From Sacculina carcini (lineage: Eukaryota > Arthropoda > Thecostraca > Sacculinidae), in the NCBI GenBank assembly GCA_916048095.2, contig OU696589.1, positions 3,197,948 through 3,261,947 of the forward strand: DNA of 64,000 bases, read 5' to 3'. A program made the translations under genes and the position numbers. The notes below the pieces were generated by a model. That model ran no database searches. It saw only the letters and a list, made by a program, of their open reading frames with translations, and was not told the origin of the DNA. Shown one piece after another: positions 1 through 10,304 of this stretch (its first letter is position 1; each line of letters begins with the position of its first letter).

Positions 1-277
1 GTATAATACTTCAGTTTTACTTCAGCAAAGTCAAGTCTCATATACGACTAGATTTGTGATTACGATTAGTCTTATTATCAGGTACTCTAATTATGCTAGT
101 TCATACTCTTATGATCAATCTAGTGATCATGTAGTCAAGTGATCACATGAACTCAATTGTGCTTGAGCGATTCTGCCAAAATTGTCGTTTTCATTTTTGC
201 TGCTGAATCATTTTTGTTGTGCAGCTGCAACCTTATCATACTCGTAATGTATTTCATTGTTGTGATAATTATAGGTA

Positions 278-446
278 ATATTATTATTATTATTATTATT
301 ATGATAATTGTTGCTATTCTGGCTGTAATGCGAACGTGCGTGTCCAGCAGAAAAGAAATGTTACTGTTGAAAATAAATTCAACCTCCTGGATGTGATAAT
401 AATAATAATAATAATAATGTAATACTAATTATATTATTATTATTAT
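278..446. repeat. ATT/AAT trinucleotide microsatellites in inverted orientation
   Basis: A (TTA)n run at about 279-302 is followed about 95 bases later by an (AAT)n run at about 396-418 and a further ATT run to 446. Because the first and second runs are complementary, the segment can fold into a hairpin. No gene is seen in 1-842 apart from short chance frames. Confidence 0.85.
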
Positions 447-842
447 ACTTGAAACGCTCGCCGAGTTCTGCCGTAGCTTGAGAAGCTTGTCTCAAACGGT
501 CGCTTGGTATGATGATCTTGATCATCTTTGTCTGGGTATAATTGCTTGCACAAATGCAAGCAAATGCTACTAGGATATATCGAATTGTCGAGACCAAAGC
601 AATTCAGCCAAGTCAATTTATTCTGTCCAATTTATATCACGTCATTTTGCAATTACAATGCGGTTAAGTCATTGAAATAATTGTTTTATTGTTCTAATTT
701 GCCGATGCATTCGAATAAAGCTCTGTTTTCATGCCAACCAGCTCGTCAGCAGCCTTTTTCTTCAATTAGTCAATAAAACAACTCAACTCGCTTCTCAGAT
801 CACTTGATCGTATCACTTGCCTACACCAAACATCGTGAGAAT

Positions 843-1027
843 CAGTGGCAGTGCCAAGGGTGGCCTAGGAGGGGCAGAAACTCCCCTCAAAATGTACCAA
901 GCTCCTTCAAAAATAATCCTAATAATGAACATTTCGAGTGTAGTTCCTCATATTTCGCCAAGACCCCGAAACTTTTCCCGTAGCCCCCACTCAGCCCCCC
1001 ACCGGGAAAATCCTGATGCCGCCACTG
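843..1027. mobile_element. hAT-like MITE, family A, copy 1
   Basis: Terminal inverted repeats CAGTGGCAGTGCCA (left) and TGATGCCGCCACTG (right) bound a 185-bp non-coding element. The flanks are an almost exact 8-bp duplication, GTGAGAAT on the left (835-842) and GTAAGAAT on the right (1028-1035). Ends beginning CAG and 8-bp target duplications are typical of hAT transposons. The interior is similar to the copies at 2634-2939 and 3305-3820, including the C-rich tract before the right end. No transposase is present. Confidence 0.85.
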
Positions 1028-1681
1028 GTAAGAATCCTCCATTTTTATAATTATTTTGATATGACTGTATTTCATTTCGTTTATTCTGAGAGAGTGCGTG
1101 TTTTCATGATGCCGTACCACAGGAATACGGTTAGTTGTATTCTAGACACTAAGTATATGAAAATTAACCAATATTGATAAAGGTAAACATATGAATAACA
1201 TTAAAATATCATATTATATTGCTTTTCCTAAAACTAAAATTATGGCTTAATTCAAATGTTCAGAAACATGTCCAACGAAAACATGTGCCTTAGCAGAGAA
1301 AAACAATGTTTTTGGCGAGAACAAAACCGTACGATAAAATAAATTGTTGCGATTTTATTGCATGATTTATCAGCTAAAATTTAAGGCTAATATAACAAAT
1401 TATTAAAATAAGAAAAACAGAGCATTTGGGAGCAATAGCAAAGAACGTTTGTATTTTTTGGTATATTTTTAGTGTATTTGTATTATAAGTCTTTGGTGAG
1501 GTGTGTTGAGTCATGTTGTTTGACAAGTCATATTACCGGTGAATTATTGTTTTATTTTGATCGAGTATTTTGTGTAATTGAGTAAATCTCTAATAAATTT
1601 TCTATGTCCAGCAATCCAGAAATCATGTTTTTCTTGAGGCTGCGTGTGATTGAGTGAGAACGGTTTGTTGTTGATTGTCAG

Positions 1682-1868
1682 TTGATTGAGCCAGTGAGCG
1701 AGCAGGACAACACTGCTGTCGGCCATGCTCCCGTCACTTTTCTCAACGAAAACTGCTCAGCAAGTTCACAAGAGCTGGCCAATCAATTCATTAACAAAAC
1801 ATTGTCAGCCACTGAAAACGATCACATCAGATGTCCACGAGTGAAGACAAAATTTGCCTTCCACGACG
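1682..1868 (+). CDS. Possible upstream coding exon of the CPEB-like gene (unproven)
   Basis: This open frame of about 62 codons has no in-frame ATG, so it would be an internal exon. An AG precedes it at 1680-1681 and a plausible donor (ACG|GTTAGT) follows at 1869. It ends with one leftover base. That matches an acceptor at 5153-5154 (GATGCAG|TTTTCAG), which would make the joined frame read into the serine-rich CPEB exon. The amino acid mix looks protein-like, but I recognise no domain and the polypyrimidine tract is weak. This is phase-compatible inference only. Confidence 0.25.
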
Positions 1869-2329
1869 GTTAGTCACTCGTTCCTTCATTCTAGAAGTTC
1901 ATGTATTTATCTCGAATGTCTCAATTTAATTATCTAGCTTTTATCTTGTTGGTCATTTATTCAAATACAGTATTTTCATGGTCGTAGAAACCAAAATGCA
2001 CGTTTGAAGCTAGGGTGTATTTAACAGTGAACTATAGTGAGACAAACATTTTAACAGTTGACATATTTAAATTGTCACAATTTCAAAATTCAACGGCATA
2101 ACTAAATGAGCCTTCTATTAATCTAATTTAAATTCATATATAAAGAAAACAGCAAGCATGCAATTTGAATATCGCAAATCGGTATAAAATTTTCCACCCA
2201 CAAACATGAATAATCTAGCGAGGAATGGCTGAAAATTTAGTGATTCCAACTCGGACATAAACTTAACTTTATTCTACTAAACTGTTCCCACTGATCCTAC
2301 AATATGCATCGACTCTAGTTCATAATTGG

Positions 2330-2505
2330 CTCATAAATGACTTCATTCATGCTTGGATTATGATTGACTAATGATTCACTAGTCAATGACTATTTGTTGA
2401 CTAATGATTGAATCTTGTTTGACTCATAATTGACTCATGATTGATATTAGATGGTTTATGATGGACTGATTATTAATTCATGACTGGTTCATGATTGATG
2501 ATTGA
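2330..2505. repeat. Degenerate minisatellite of TGATTGACTMATGA-like units
   Basis: A degenerate tandem array of roughly 11-14-bp units built on TGATTGACT and GACTCATGATTGA. Several units contain TGACTCA, the core of an AP-1 site. No coding potential. The flanks (1869-2330) show no gene. Confidence 0.6.
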
Positions 2506-2633
2506 TATATATCAAATTTATGGTGTTTCTGCGGCTTCCACAACATTTAAGGAATTGGAATTTTAAAGCACTTACAAATGGAAAGAGAAAATTCAAGCAA
2601 AGTATTTATATTTTATCATCTATCATTGGACAA

Positions 2634-2939
2634 CAGTGGCGGCGCCAAGGGGTGGCTTGGGGGGCTGGACTCTCCCCAAAACATGCCAAGCCCCCCTAAG
2701 CCCCCCCAAAAATCATAATCATGAACATAAAAAATTTCTTACCACTGTAAATTAAACCATGTAATTATGGTTCGAGGACCGAATCAGTGTGCCCCAGTAT
2801 CTTATTATAATATTAGTCAGCGTTCGAGTGTCGCTCTTCATGATTCGCCAATCCCCCACAAATTTTTCCTTAGCCCCCCCCATCTCAGACCCCCCCTCAG
2901 CCCCCCCTCCCCCATCAGAAAATCCTGGCGCCGCCACTG
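2634..2939. mobile_element. hAT-like MITE, family A, copy 2
   Basis: Perfect terminal inverted repeats (CAGTGGCGGCGCCA / TGGCGCCGCCACTG, extending one or two bases outward) bound a 306-bp element. Flanking 8-mers TTGGACAA (2626-2633) and TTTGACAA (2940-2947) differ at one position, as expected of an aged hAT target duplication. Both subterminal regions carry runs of 6-8 G or C. It is non-autonomous. Confidence 0.9.
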
Positions 2940-3032
2940 TTTGACAATGCTTGTACACTAAGAAAATCCATAAAATAAGAGTATTGGTGTAATACTAATT
3001 TGCTAAAGTTTGATGTATATCTTCCTCGAACT

Positions 3033-3062
3033 CAGTGGCATAGCCGGAGGGAAGGGGCAGGT
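3033..3062. mobile_element. Isolated family A-like terminus
   Basis: CAGTGGCATAGCCGGAGGG resembles the family A left end (CAGTGGC...) followed by a G-rich stretch. I found no matching right end nearby, so this is a fragment or a different family. Confidence 0.3.
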
Positions 3063-3304
3063 GGGTTATGCGTGTTCAAGCAATGATCTCACTCGCTCAC
3101 AAACACACGTTATCGTACTGTCTTTGTTTGCCGTGTAAACGCCGATTTCTGGCTCCACTTATGACTGGCGGTGTAGCACCGTTGAATCAGGCTTTATGCG
3201 TGGGCACACTAGTCTTCATCCTAGCCAGATACAATTAATGGGCCCGTGACATATTTGAGGATGGCAAAAGATGGGAAAATTGCTCCATCATTCGCACTCT
3301 GCTT

Positions 3305-3820
3305 CAGTGGCAGCTCCAGGGGGGCTTCGGGGTTTCAGTCCTCAAAAAATGTGCCAAGTCTCTGCCTTGAACCTACCCGAAAATTCTGAACATAAAAAGT
3401 TCAAAGTGTAGTTGCTCCTGTTTCGTAGAGCGACTAAACGTCCTCTTTTGCCCGGCCATGTCTTCTTCATGGGTGCTGCCCGACCTGTCCGGGTTCTTTA
3501 TGTAAAATTCTTCCAATGTCTGCGGTTTTGTATAATTTGAGTGGTCAAAATTGATGTGTTCTCTCTGTGAGTGTATAATGTTTTGATTGGTGACTAAAAA
3601 ACGTGCATCACAACATTTGGCGTATAAAAAGGTACATTTGCAAGAAAAATGTCATTTTTCAATATTTTAAAATCCTAATCCTTTGCGCGTACACGAATGT
3701 TCCATCTTTTTAGAGATTCGGAACACAGTCGTCCTGTGATACGCCCAGCTTCAGCATCTTTTTCTTCAGCTCCACCAGCCCCCCCCCCCACTCACAGGGG
3801 ATATACTGGCGCCGCCACTG
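3305..3820. mobile_element. hAT-like MITE, family A, long copy 3
   Basis: Left end CAGTGGCAGCTCCA and right end TGGCGCCGCCACTG enclose 516 bp. The first 100 bases or so follow copy 2 (the G-rich stretch, then CAAAAAATGTGCCAAG, then GAACATAAAAA). The last 60 bases also follow copy 2 (the long C run before the terminus). Flanking 8-mers CTCTGCTT and CCCTGTGT share only five positions, so the target duplication has decayed. The 330 bases of extra interior are unassigned. Confidence 0.75.
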
Positions 3821-5123
3821 CCCTGTGTGAATCAGTATAATTAGGCGACATCATGTCGGCCGTTAAAATTAGCGTCGTCAATGCAATTGTAACCCGTGCA
3901 TGTGATTATGTGCATGTGCATTGCACAGTGCAGTGTGGTAAATGCATCATACTACAGAGAAGAATAACCTCTGGGCTGGGCGAATTTCAAGTTCTATATT
4001 TTATTTTGCCAGCCTCTGATTGTTGCTTAGTGTTACATGAATTATTTTTATTTACATTAAAACGTCTTCTATTGGCCGCAATACCGCGGATCCTTTTCCT
4101 GTCTGTATATCTAGATATATGAATGACGTGCGGGCAGAATGAGATGGAACCTCACTGATTATCTATTATTTTCCGTGATTCGTTGGATGCTATAGTCTAA
4201 ATCAGTCGTTCGTAACTTCTTGCATTCATTCCCCATTTGTTAATAATCAAGCTCTTAATTTTCCACAACAGCGCTAAGAAATTCAATATGTTCAGTCGAT
4301 CCACACTAATTGAATGTCAGAAAGTCACCAGGAACAAAAAAACATTCTGAGTGATAAAACAGACATTGTTATTTTGTTCGACCTTTAATTCTCCACTCGG
4401 CAACTCCTCTTTTCATCACCCGTGGATAATTCAACCCACATATCACTGACAGGACTGTGTTTAGCATAAGAAAAATAGTCTGCCGCCTAGGACCTCCCAT
4501 TGGTGGGGTCTCGCACAAGAATATATGTGTATGTTTGGATAGTCCTTATTCTCGGTATCTCTTATTTTGGATTCGTTACGCCCTAACATTGTTCCAAATC
4601 ATATGACAACATAACATGTAAACAAGGGATTTGTGTCAATTGAGATTTGTTTAAACGGATTTCGTATATATATGTCGAGGCTCGGGGGGATGACAGCCAT
4701 CATGCATTAATGTTCAAGGATGGATCAGTTGGTTAATTGCATGATACCCTCAACCATTTTAAGCTTATTCAATTACATCACATATACCTAAATAAAAACT
4801 GTAATTTATATGATTGCATACACACATTTCTCACGGACTATAACGATTTTTCAGGGTGTATAATTGCACATTCATGCCGACAAGCAAATTGACATTTTAT
4901 CGTTCTACAATCTACCATTGGCATATAATTTATTGTGTCTTTATTGTCATTATTTAATAAAATACTTTTAGTTATATACATAAAAATAATAAATTTAAAC
5001 TGATATTAGCGCTGATATAACTTTATTAAGCTTCATAAGAACATCACCAGACTTACTCTATCAAGATCAAGAGACTTATATTGTATTGTTCATCGAGCAT
5101 TACAAGCACATGTACCTTCCCGT
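3821..5123. other. Non-coding stretch upstream of the CPEB exon
   Basis: AT-rich sequence with no recognised exon. It contains the dispersed repeat at 4705-4890. A short chance frame at 3853-4122 has no recognisable domain or splice context. Confidence 0.6.
4705..4890 (+). repeat. Dispersed repeat (SINE-like), copy 1
   Basis: Shares an ordered set of blocks with 62060-62300: CAGTTGGTTAATTGCATGA, CCCTCAACCAT, CAATTACA, ATTGCATACACACATTT and GTATAATTGCA. The two copies lie about 57 kb apart in the same orientation, which points to a dispersed element. The first block resembles a tRNA A-box region, but no clear B box is seen. Confidence 0.6.
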
Positions 5124-8100
5124 ATGTATTTACATTTGATGTTGCTAGATGCAGTTTTCAGTCCGAGCAATACGGACGCATCAGTTCACAATGTATTTGA
5201 TGCGAACGAATGCTTCACTCCGCTGTCGTTTGATAGTTTAGTCACAACTCCACCAGCGATTGATCCTGGTGTCATCAGCGGGCCGCTGAAAGCAAGTATT
5301 AACCACAAGCACGACAGCGAGGACAATTTGTTCTACAAAGCGCCGTTTGCTGGCAACACTAAAGGAGCTCAACTCTCTCCTGCCGATCGTAGTCTCACTC
5401 GTTTGCTCTACAACCTGCAACTTTCCACGTCTTCTACATCGAGTGGTGGCAGTTTGAGGCAAGCTCGAGCCATTCGAGGCTACAATTCGGCGTCTTCATG
5501 CAGTGCAGTCAACAGCAGTCTCAGTGCAGGATCCATGTACGATCTCGGCAGCCCCACGCTGGACGACGCCATTCTGATGGGCTGGCAGAATTCCCCCTGC
5601 GGCGATATTAACTCCTCGCCGACGTGCTCTCCGTCAAATCAGCTGTCGCCAGGCGCGGCGCCGTTCTCCCCGGCCACTGGTCATTTTGGCACTTACAGGG
5701 ACAATTCTGACAAGTCACCATATCGCACGCAATCGAAACTAGCTGGAACTATACTCAACAGCAGCGCAGGAAGTGTCATTAACAAAGCCGACTATTCGAA
5801 CGCAACTGCCGATCACATCAGATCGCTTCGAACGTGTCACAATGACGAGCAGTCTGCTGTCGGACTTCCATTGTCGCTGCTCATCGGCCGACGTGCGAAT
5901 TCCTCCGCCTACGGCAGCGCAGGCATATGCACCAGCTCGCCATTGCAGCATTTCAAGCAGCCAGACGACTTTCACCATCGACCGACCGGTAGCAGCTGTC
6001 CAACACACGAGCGATACACGGCGCATGCTACCATGTCGCGCTCCATCGAGGAGGCAGCCAGACAGCACCGCAGTGCGGCGGCCGTCACTCAGGCGGCGTT
6101 CACGTGGACTGGCGTGCTATCAGTACGCACCCACCGCGACACCATCTACTCGTGCAAGGTGTTCCTGGGCGGCGTGCCGTGGGATATCAGCGAGTCTGCT
6201 CTGGCGGCAGCATTCAGGGTGTTCGGAAACATTCGCGTCGAGTGGCCGGGCAAAGACAACGCCGGCATTCCTGCCAAGGGCTACTTGTACGTGATATTCG
6301 AATCAGAGAGACAAGTCAACGTCATGCTCAACTCCTGTTTGTACGAATGTGGAGGCAGTGGGAACCGATACTTCACTATTTCCTCAAGGCGTGTGAAGTC
6401 TAAGGAGGTGAGGATTCTCATAGGAACACTCAAATTTGCATCCAACAGCGGGCCCGATCATTTGATAGTATTTGTCGTGCTCATTTACCAGTATTTGTTC
6501 TCTGGTCGATTAGTCTCAGAACGATTTATGGAGCACAGTAGGGCTGCACTAATGCTGGTTGATTGGATACAGGTTCAGGTGATACCATGGGCAATCACGG
6601 ACAGCAACTACGTGCGATGTCCCACACAACAATTGGACTCGCAATTGACGGTATTTGTTGGGGCGCTACATGGCATGATCACGGCAGAAACACTGGCACG
6701 CGTCATGAACGATCTGTTCGGAGGAGTCTTGTATGCAGGTGCTCTCTCCGTCCGTCTGTCTGTCTGTCTGTCCGTCTGTCTGTCCACCAGCTTGTAATCA
6801 CAGGGCCTCACATCCACATACATTTCTTACAATCGTTCATATATTTATATTGAATTTGAAACATATTAATGTCATTCCTCTCCACGGTTTATATATGGCA
6901 TAAGCCCACACTAAGCGGTATAGACGATATACCCATTGATTAATTGATTGATGATCATGATTGTAATGATCATAATGATCGTGATCATGATCATGGGTGA
7001 TTTGGTATTAACCCTACTTCCTTTCACTGCTTTGATTTATTAGTGCCTTGAAAATGACGGGTTTCTTGGAGGCAGCGTATTTTGTCACAATATTGAAAAT
7101 CATAGCAATATGCTAATATATCCGAAGTTTTCTAATATTTACGCACTGTAATAAAACACTACATGCCGACAGACAAAGTTCATCACTGAATCCTATCATG
7201 TCACGTTATCTGCGTTGTCCATTTGAAAACCATTGTGACATTCAATGATAATTTTGTTTTCACATAATGTGCATTTTATTGTGCAATGATTTCTAAAGAC
7301 ATCCTTGTTTATAATTATACACCAATTACTTGTACTTTTGCATAGCATCGATTGTCATGATTCCCCATTTTTCCACCTCGTGCCATAAAGTTGAATTAAG
7401 CAGCAATAAGAATTGCAGAAGAAGGGTGCTAAGCAAGAAATGCATTCTACAATAGAAGAATAGATGGAATGCGAGTATGACACAACACTGCTATCATATT
7501 GTATGTGTGCATCATGTTAGTTTGTGTTGTGACGTTTGAAATAGTTAAAATCTCACTGTTTCTGCACTTGTACTTTGTACCAACTTGAGCAAACGTTCAA
7601 GTTGATAATTATTGTGAAGTTTTGTTTCCATTTTTTTATTTTTTTTCATTTGAACTATATATTTGAATTTTTATTTTTATTTGAGTATTCTTAATTTGTT
7701 CAATATAGGTTGATTATTGCTCTGCTCTGCTCAGGAATCGACACAGACAAGTACAAATACCCAATTGGTTCAGGCCGCGTGACGTTCAACAATAGACAGT
7801 CGTTTATGAGAGCTGTCGGCGCCGCATTTGTCGAGATTAAAACACACAAGTTCACCAAAAAAGTGCGCCACACTCGATATAACTGTTAGGCAATATATCC
7901 GTGCTTGTTTAGTAGTTTGAATTGCATGATATAAATTAATAGCACTTGTGTAAATTCATGCACCAAATATTGATATTCTTTTCAAATATATTCAACGTTT
8001 TTCGTGTTGATTGTTGTGTTGTTACATGTATGTCATGTATATCACGTATGTCAAAAATAAAAAGTAATACTTTTACACTTGAACACTATATTTCATATAT

Positions 8101-8434
8101 TTACTTGAGTGAATTCAAAACTGCACTATCTACATGGATTCACTGGTTGTGTGTGGGAATTCAGGTGCAGATAGATCCGTATCTGGAGGACTCGCTGTGC
8201 TCCATCTGCTGCGTCCGACAAGGACCCTACTTCTGTCGTGATCTCGCGTGCTTCCGCTACTTCTGTCGTGTCTGCTGGAACTGGCGCCATTCAGCCGAGG
8301 CGCTGCGCAACCACAAGCCGTTGATGCGAAACTCGCGCTTCTCCAACACAAGTGTTTGTGATGTCAGGTGTCAGATGTCATCTGCTACGTGTGCACCAGT
8401 TGTCAACAGTGGCTATGAACGCTTCAACTACTGA
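5124..8434 (+). CDS. CPEB1: CPEB1/Orb-type cytoplasmic polyadenylation element-binding protein (5' end uncertain)
   Basis: Four exons join in frame: 5124-6407, 6573-6738, 7735-7862 and 8165-8434 (616 codons including the stop). All junctions are GT-AG. The first 340 residues are serine-rich and low complexity. A conserved block, [15 protein letters not shown], precedes RRM1 (about residues 343-430, with [13 protein letters not shown] and VEWPGKD). The linker KEVQVIPW leads into RRM2 (about 452-530, with [17 protein letters not shown] and [10 protein letters not shown]). The C-terminal zinc-binding domain has paired CxxC, CRD and YFCRVCW motifs followed by histidines. CPEB1 proteins bind the UUUUAU element in 3'UTRs and control cytoplasmic polyadenylation and translation. 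The [16 protein letters not shown] signature favours CPEB1/Orb over CPEB2-4. The true start is unknown: 5124 is the first ATG of the open frame, but acceptors at 5154 or 5161 and an upstream exon (1682-1868) are possible. The last 30 codons after RNSRF are not conserved and could be replaced by another splice. Confidence 0.93.
6745..6787. repeat. GTCT/GTCC tetranucleotide microsatellite at a CPEB donor
   Basis: A (CCGTCTGTCTGT)-type array begins six bases after the donor at 6739 of the second listed CPEB exon. It forms the start of the roughly 1-kb intron 6739-7734. Confidence 0.85.
6938..7006. repeat. GATCAT-rich short repeat in CPEB intron
   Basis: Repeated TGATTGATGATCATGATTGTAATGATCATAATGATC-like units contain several self-complementary TGATCA sites (the full run is given by coordinates only). 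It lies within intron 6739-7734. Confidence 0.6.
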
Positions 8435-9573
8435 AGTCCGCAAGTTTCGTCACGATTGTCTGTGTGCTTACCCATGTATTTATGAATGTGTGTGCGTGTG
8501 CGTGTGTGAGTGTTATGAAGTCTATTTTTCTGTGCTTTGTTATACATTGTGTCAGCAGTTTGCGATGCGAATGCGATGCGTAAACTCGCTGTATCCTACT
8601 GAAAATATGCCACACAAGCCACTCCAGCCACCACAAGTGTATTCAGCACGCGCATTCAGTGATTCGGTCGTTGTCACCAAGTCTACTGTGACTCAACACG
8701 CCCGGTTCCCATTCTCCTCACTCTCAACAAACATGCTCCCACTCAACCTTGCTCCTCAGTAAAATCTGCCGTCCAATCTCGGGATTCGTTTGCCCAATTT
8801 TCCAATCAATTTTGCCGATTTTAATTTGAAATATAAATATTATCTTCCAATGCAGCGAGGAGCTCTTACGATTCCGCATGCACCGACCGAGCCATGTTTT
8901 ACTCTTGGTTCCAATGAAAATTTGGCCTGAATTTAACCAGTGATTATATAACGAGAATTTACGTATATTTTAGCTAATATATAATTGTGTAATTATGTCA
9001 TAGTATCTGTATGTGATATTGCGATGTATGGTGCAGGTTATACTCTTATTATGGTTGGAGTTAGTAGATTGTGTTAGGTGTTTAACATGCGTGATATTCA
9101 AAAAAATTCAGATTGTTACTTCTAGCAAAAACATTTTCCTCTGCTATAAGTGATATGCTTTTCACATAACTAAAACATTTGGTTCATTTTATTCAACACA
9201 CTGAAGATTTTATCCACATTTGGAGTATTTGGTTTCGAGTGATTTGATATATGCGTGTTTTGTGATGATATCTTACTGAACGTTTTGTATGCGGAGGTAT
9301 GAGATGGCGCGTTGATCAAGTGCTTTCCTGGAACGAACAAGGTGCTACCCACTCATGTATTCAAGTATGTTATTTGAAATATAGCTGCAAGTCATTTGTG
9401 CTTTGATTCAGCTAATATTTGCACGAGCAAGTCATGTCGTACGTGGCTGAAATTTGATACCAAATTTTGCCAGGAGAAAAATATTGGAGGCTTGAGAAAT
9501 TGAAACATTTGGCAATTTCTATGAGATGTTATTTATTTGAAAATATCCTAATTAATAATTAACATGCATATTT

Positions 9574-9595
9574 AAATAATAAATAATAAAATAAA
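9574..9595 (+). terminator. Possible polyadenylation signals (overlapping AATAAA)
   Basis: Three overlapping AATAAA/AATAAT hexamers lie about 1.15 kb downstream of the CPEB stop codon and before the next gene. AATAAA is the standard animal cleavage/polyadenylation signal. Use here is inferred from position only, and AT-rich DNA produces such hexamers by chance. Confidence 0.3.
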
Positions 9596-9652
9596 GTCAG
9601 GGCGCGCCTGCTTCTGGCAGGTTCTACGAAGTGGTTTAAGGTAAAGGGCAAC

Positions 9653-9676
9653 AAAGGTTAAAGGCCTTTAACCTTT
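9653..9676. repeat. Perfect 24-bp palindrome
   Basis: AAAGGTTAAAGG is followed immediately by its exact reverse complement. It sits in the intergenic region between CPEB and TRMT44. Confidence 0.9.
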
Positions 9677-10304
9677 GGCACGTGGGGCACCACACATCCA
9701 TCGATAATACCATCCAAGAGTAGAATTTACACATGAACTCACTCCCATCTGATTGTGTAATTTTCAGTATCAAATTGTTTCATTGAGTGCGTAGCCGCAG
9801 ATAATATAATATATACCCTAGTTGTGCCATAACAACCTTAAACTTAATACGGCGTCACTGGTTCTTACAACGGTGTGCAGGTGCTCTGCCATTGGCGTTT
9901 GTGGCCAGGTGTATATGTAGTGTTATATGTGAATTTTATGCTTGTAAGTTACGCTATGCCCTCAAAAAATAGCATGCCTAACTTTTTCTTGTTTCATGCT
10001 CACTGTCGAAGCACAGATGTGACGCTGACAGTGCAACCATACAATATTTTTGTTTTGGTGCATGTTGTTGTTTTGTTTTGGTGTTTTATCAGATTATCAG
10101 CAATGTTTGATCGGACGACTCTTGAAGACGTTATATTTGGATTTTATCTGGAATCTTCAATATTAATAATGACAGTAGATTCCAAGGTATTTTGTAAAGT
10201 GTCAACCAACGTACAGCTCGTTGTCTTGTTTCCATACTTTCTGGAGCTTTATTAACTTAATATTATTTGTTATTTTCATCAGTTTTATTATTTTCATCAG
10301 AAAA

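Larger units (their letters stand above)
8435..10304. other. CPEB 3' flank and intergenic stretch
   Basis: No further exon is recognised between the CPEB stop at 8434 and the TRMT44 start. The sequence is AT-rich. It includes one TTTTAT (a CPE-like hexamer) near 9186, overlapping AATAAA hexamers near 9577-9595, and a perfect palindrome at 9653-9676. Confidence 0.5.

Noticed and set aside
5238-6068. Alternative-frame ORFs overlapping CPEB exon 1 (5238-5462 -, 5739-6068 -, 5773-6294 +)
   Set aside because: The 5124 frame carries the RRM1 signature and continues through phase-correct junctions; the others are overlaps in GC-rich coding DNA.
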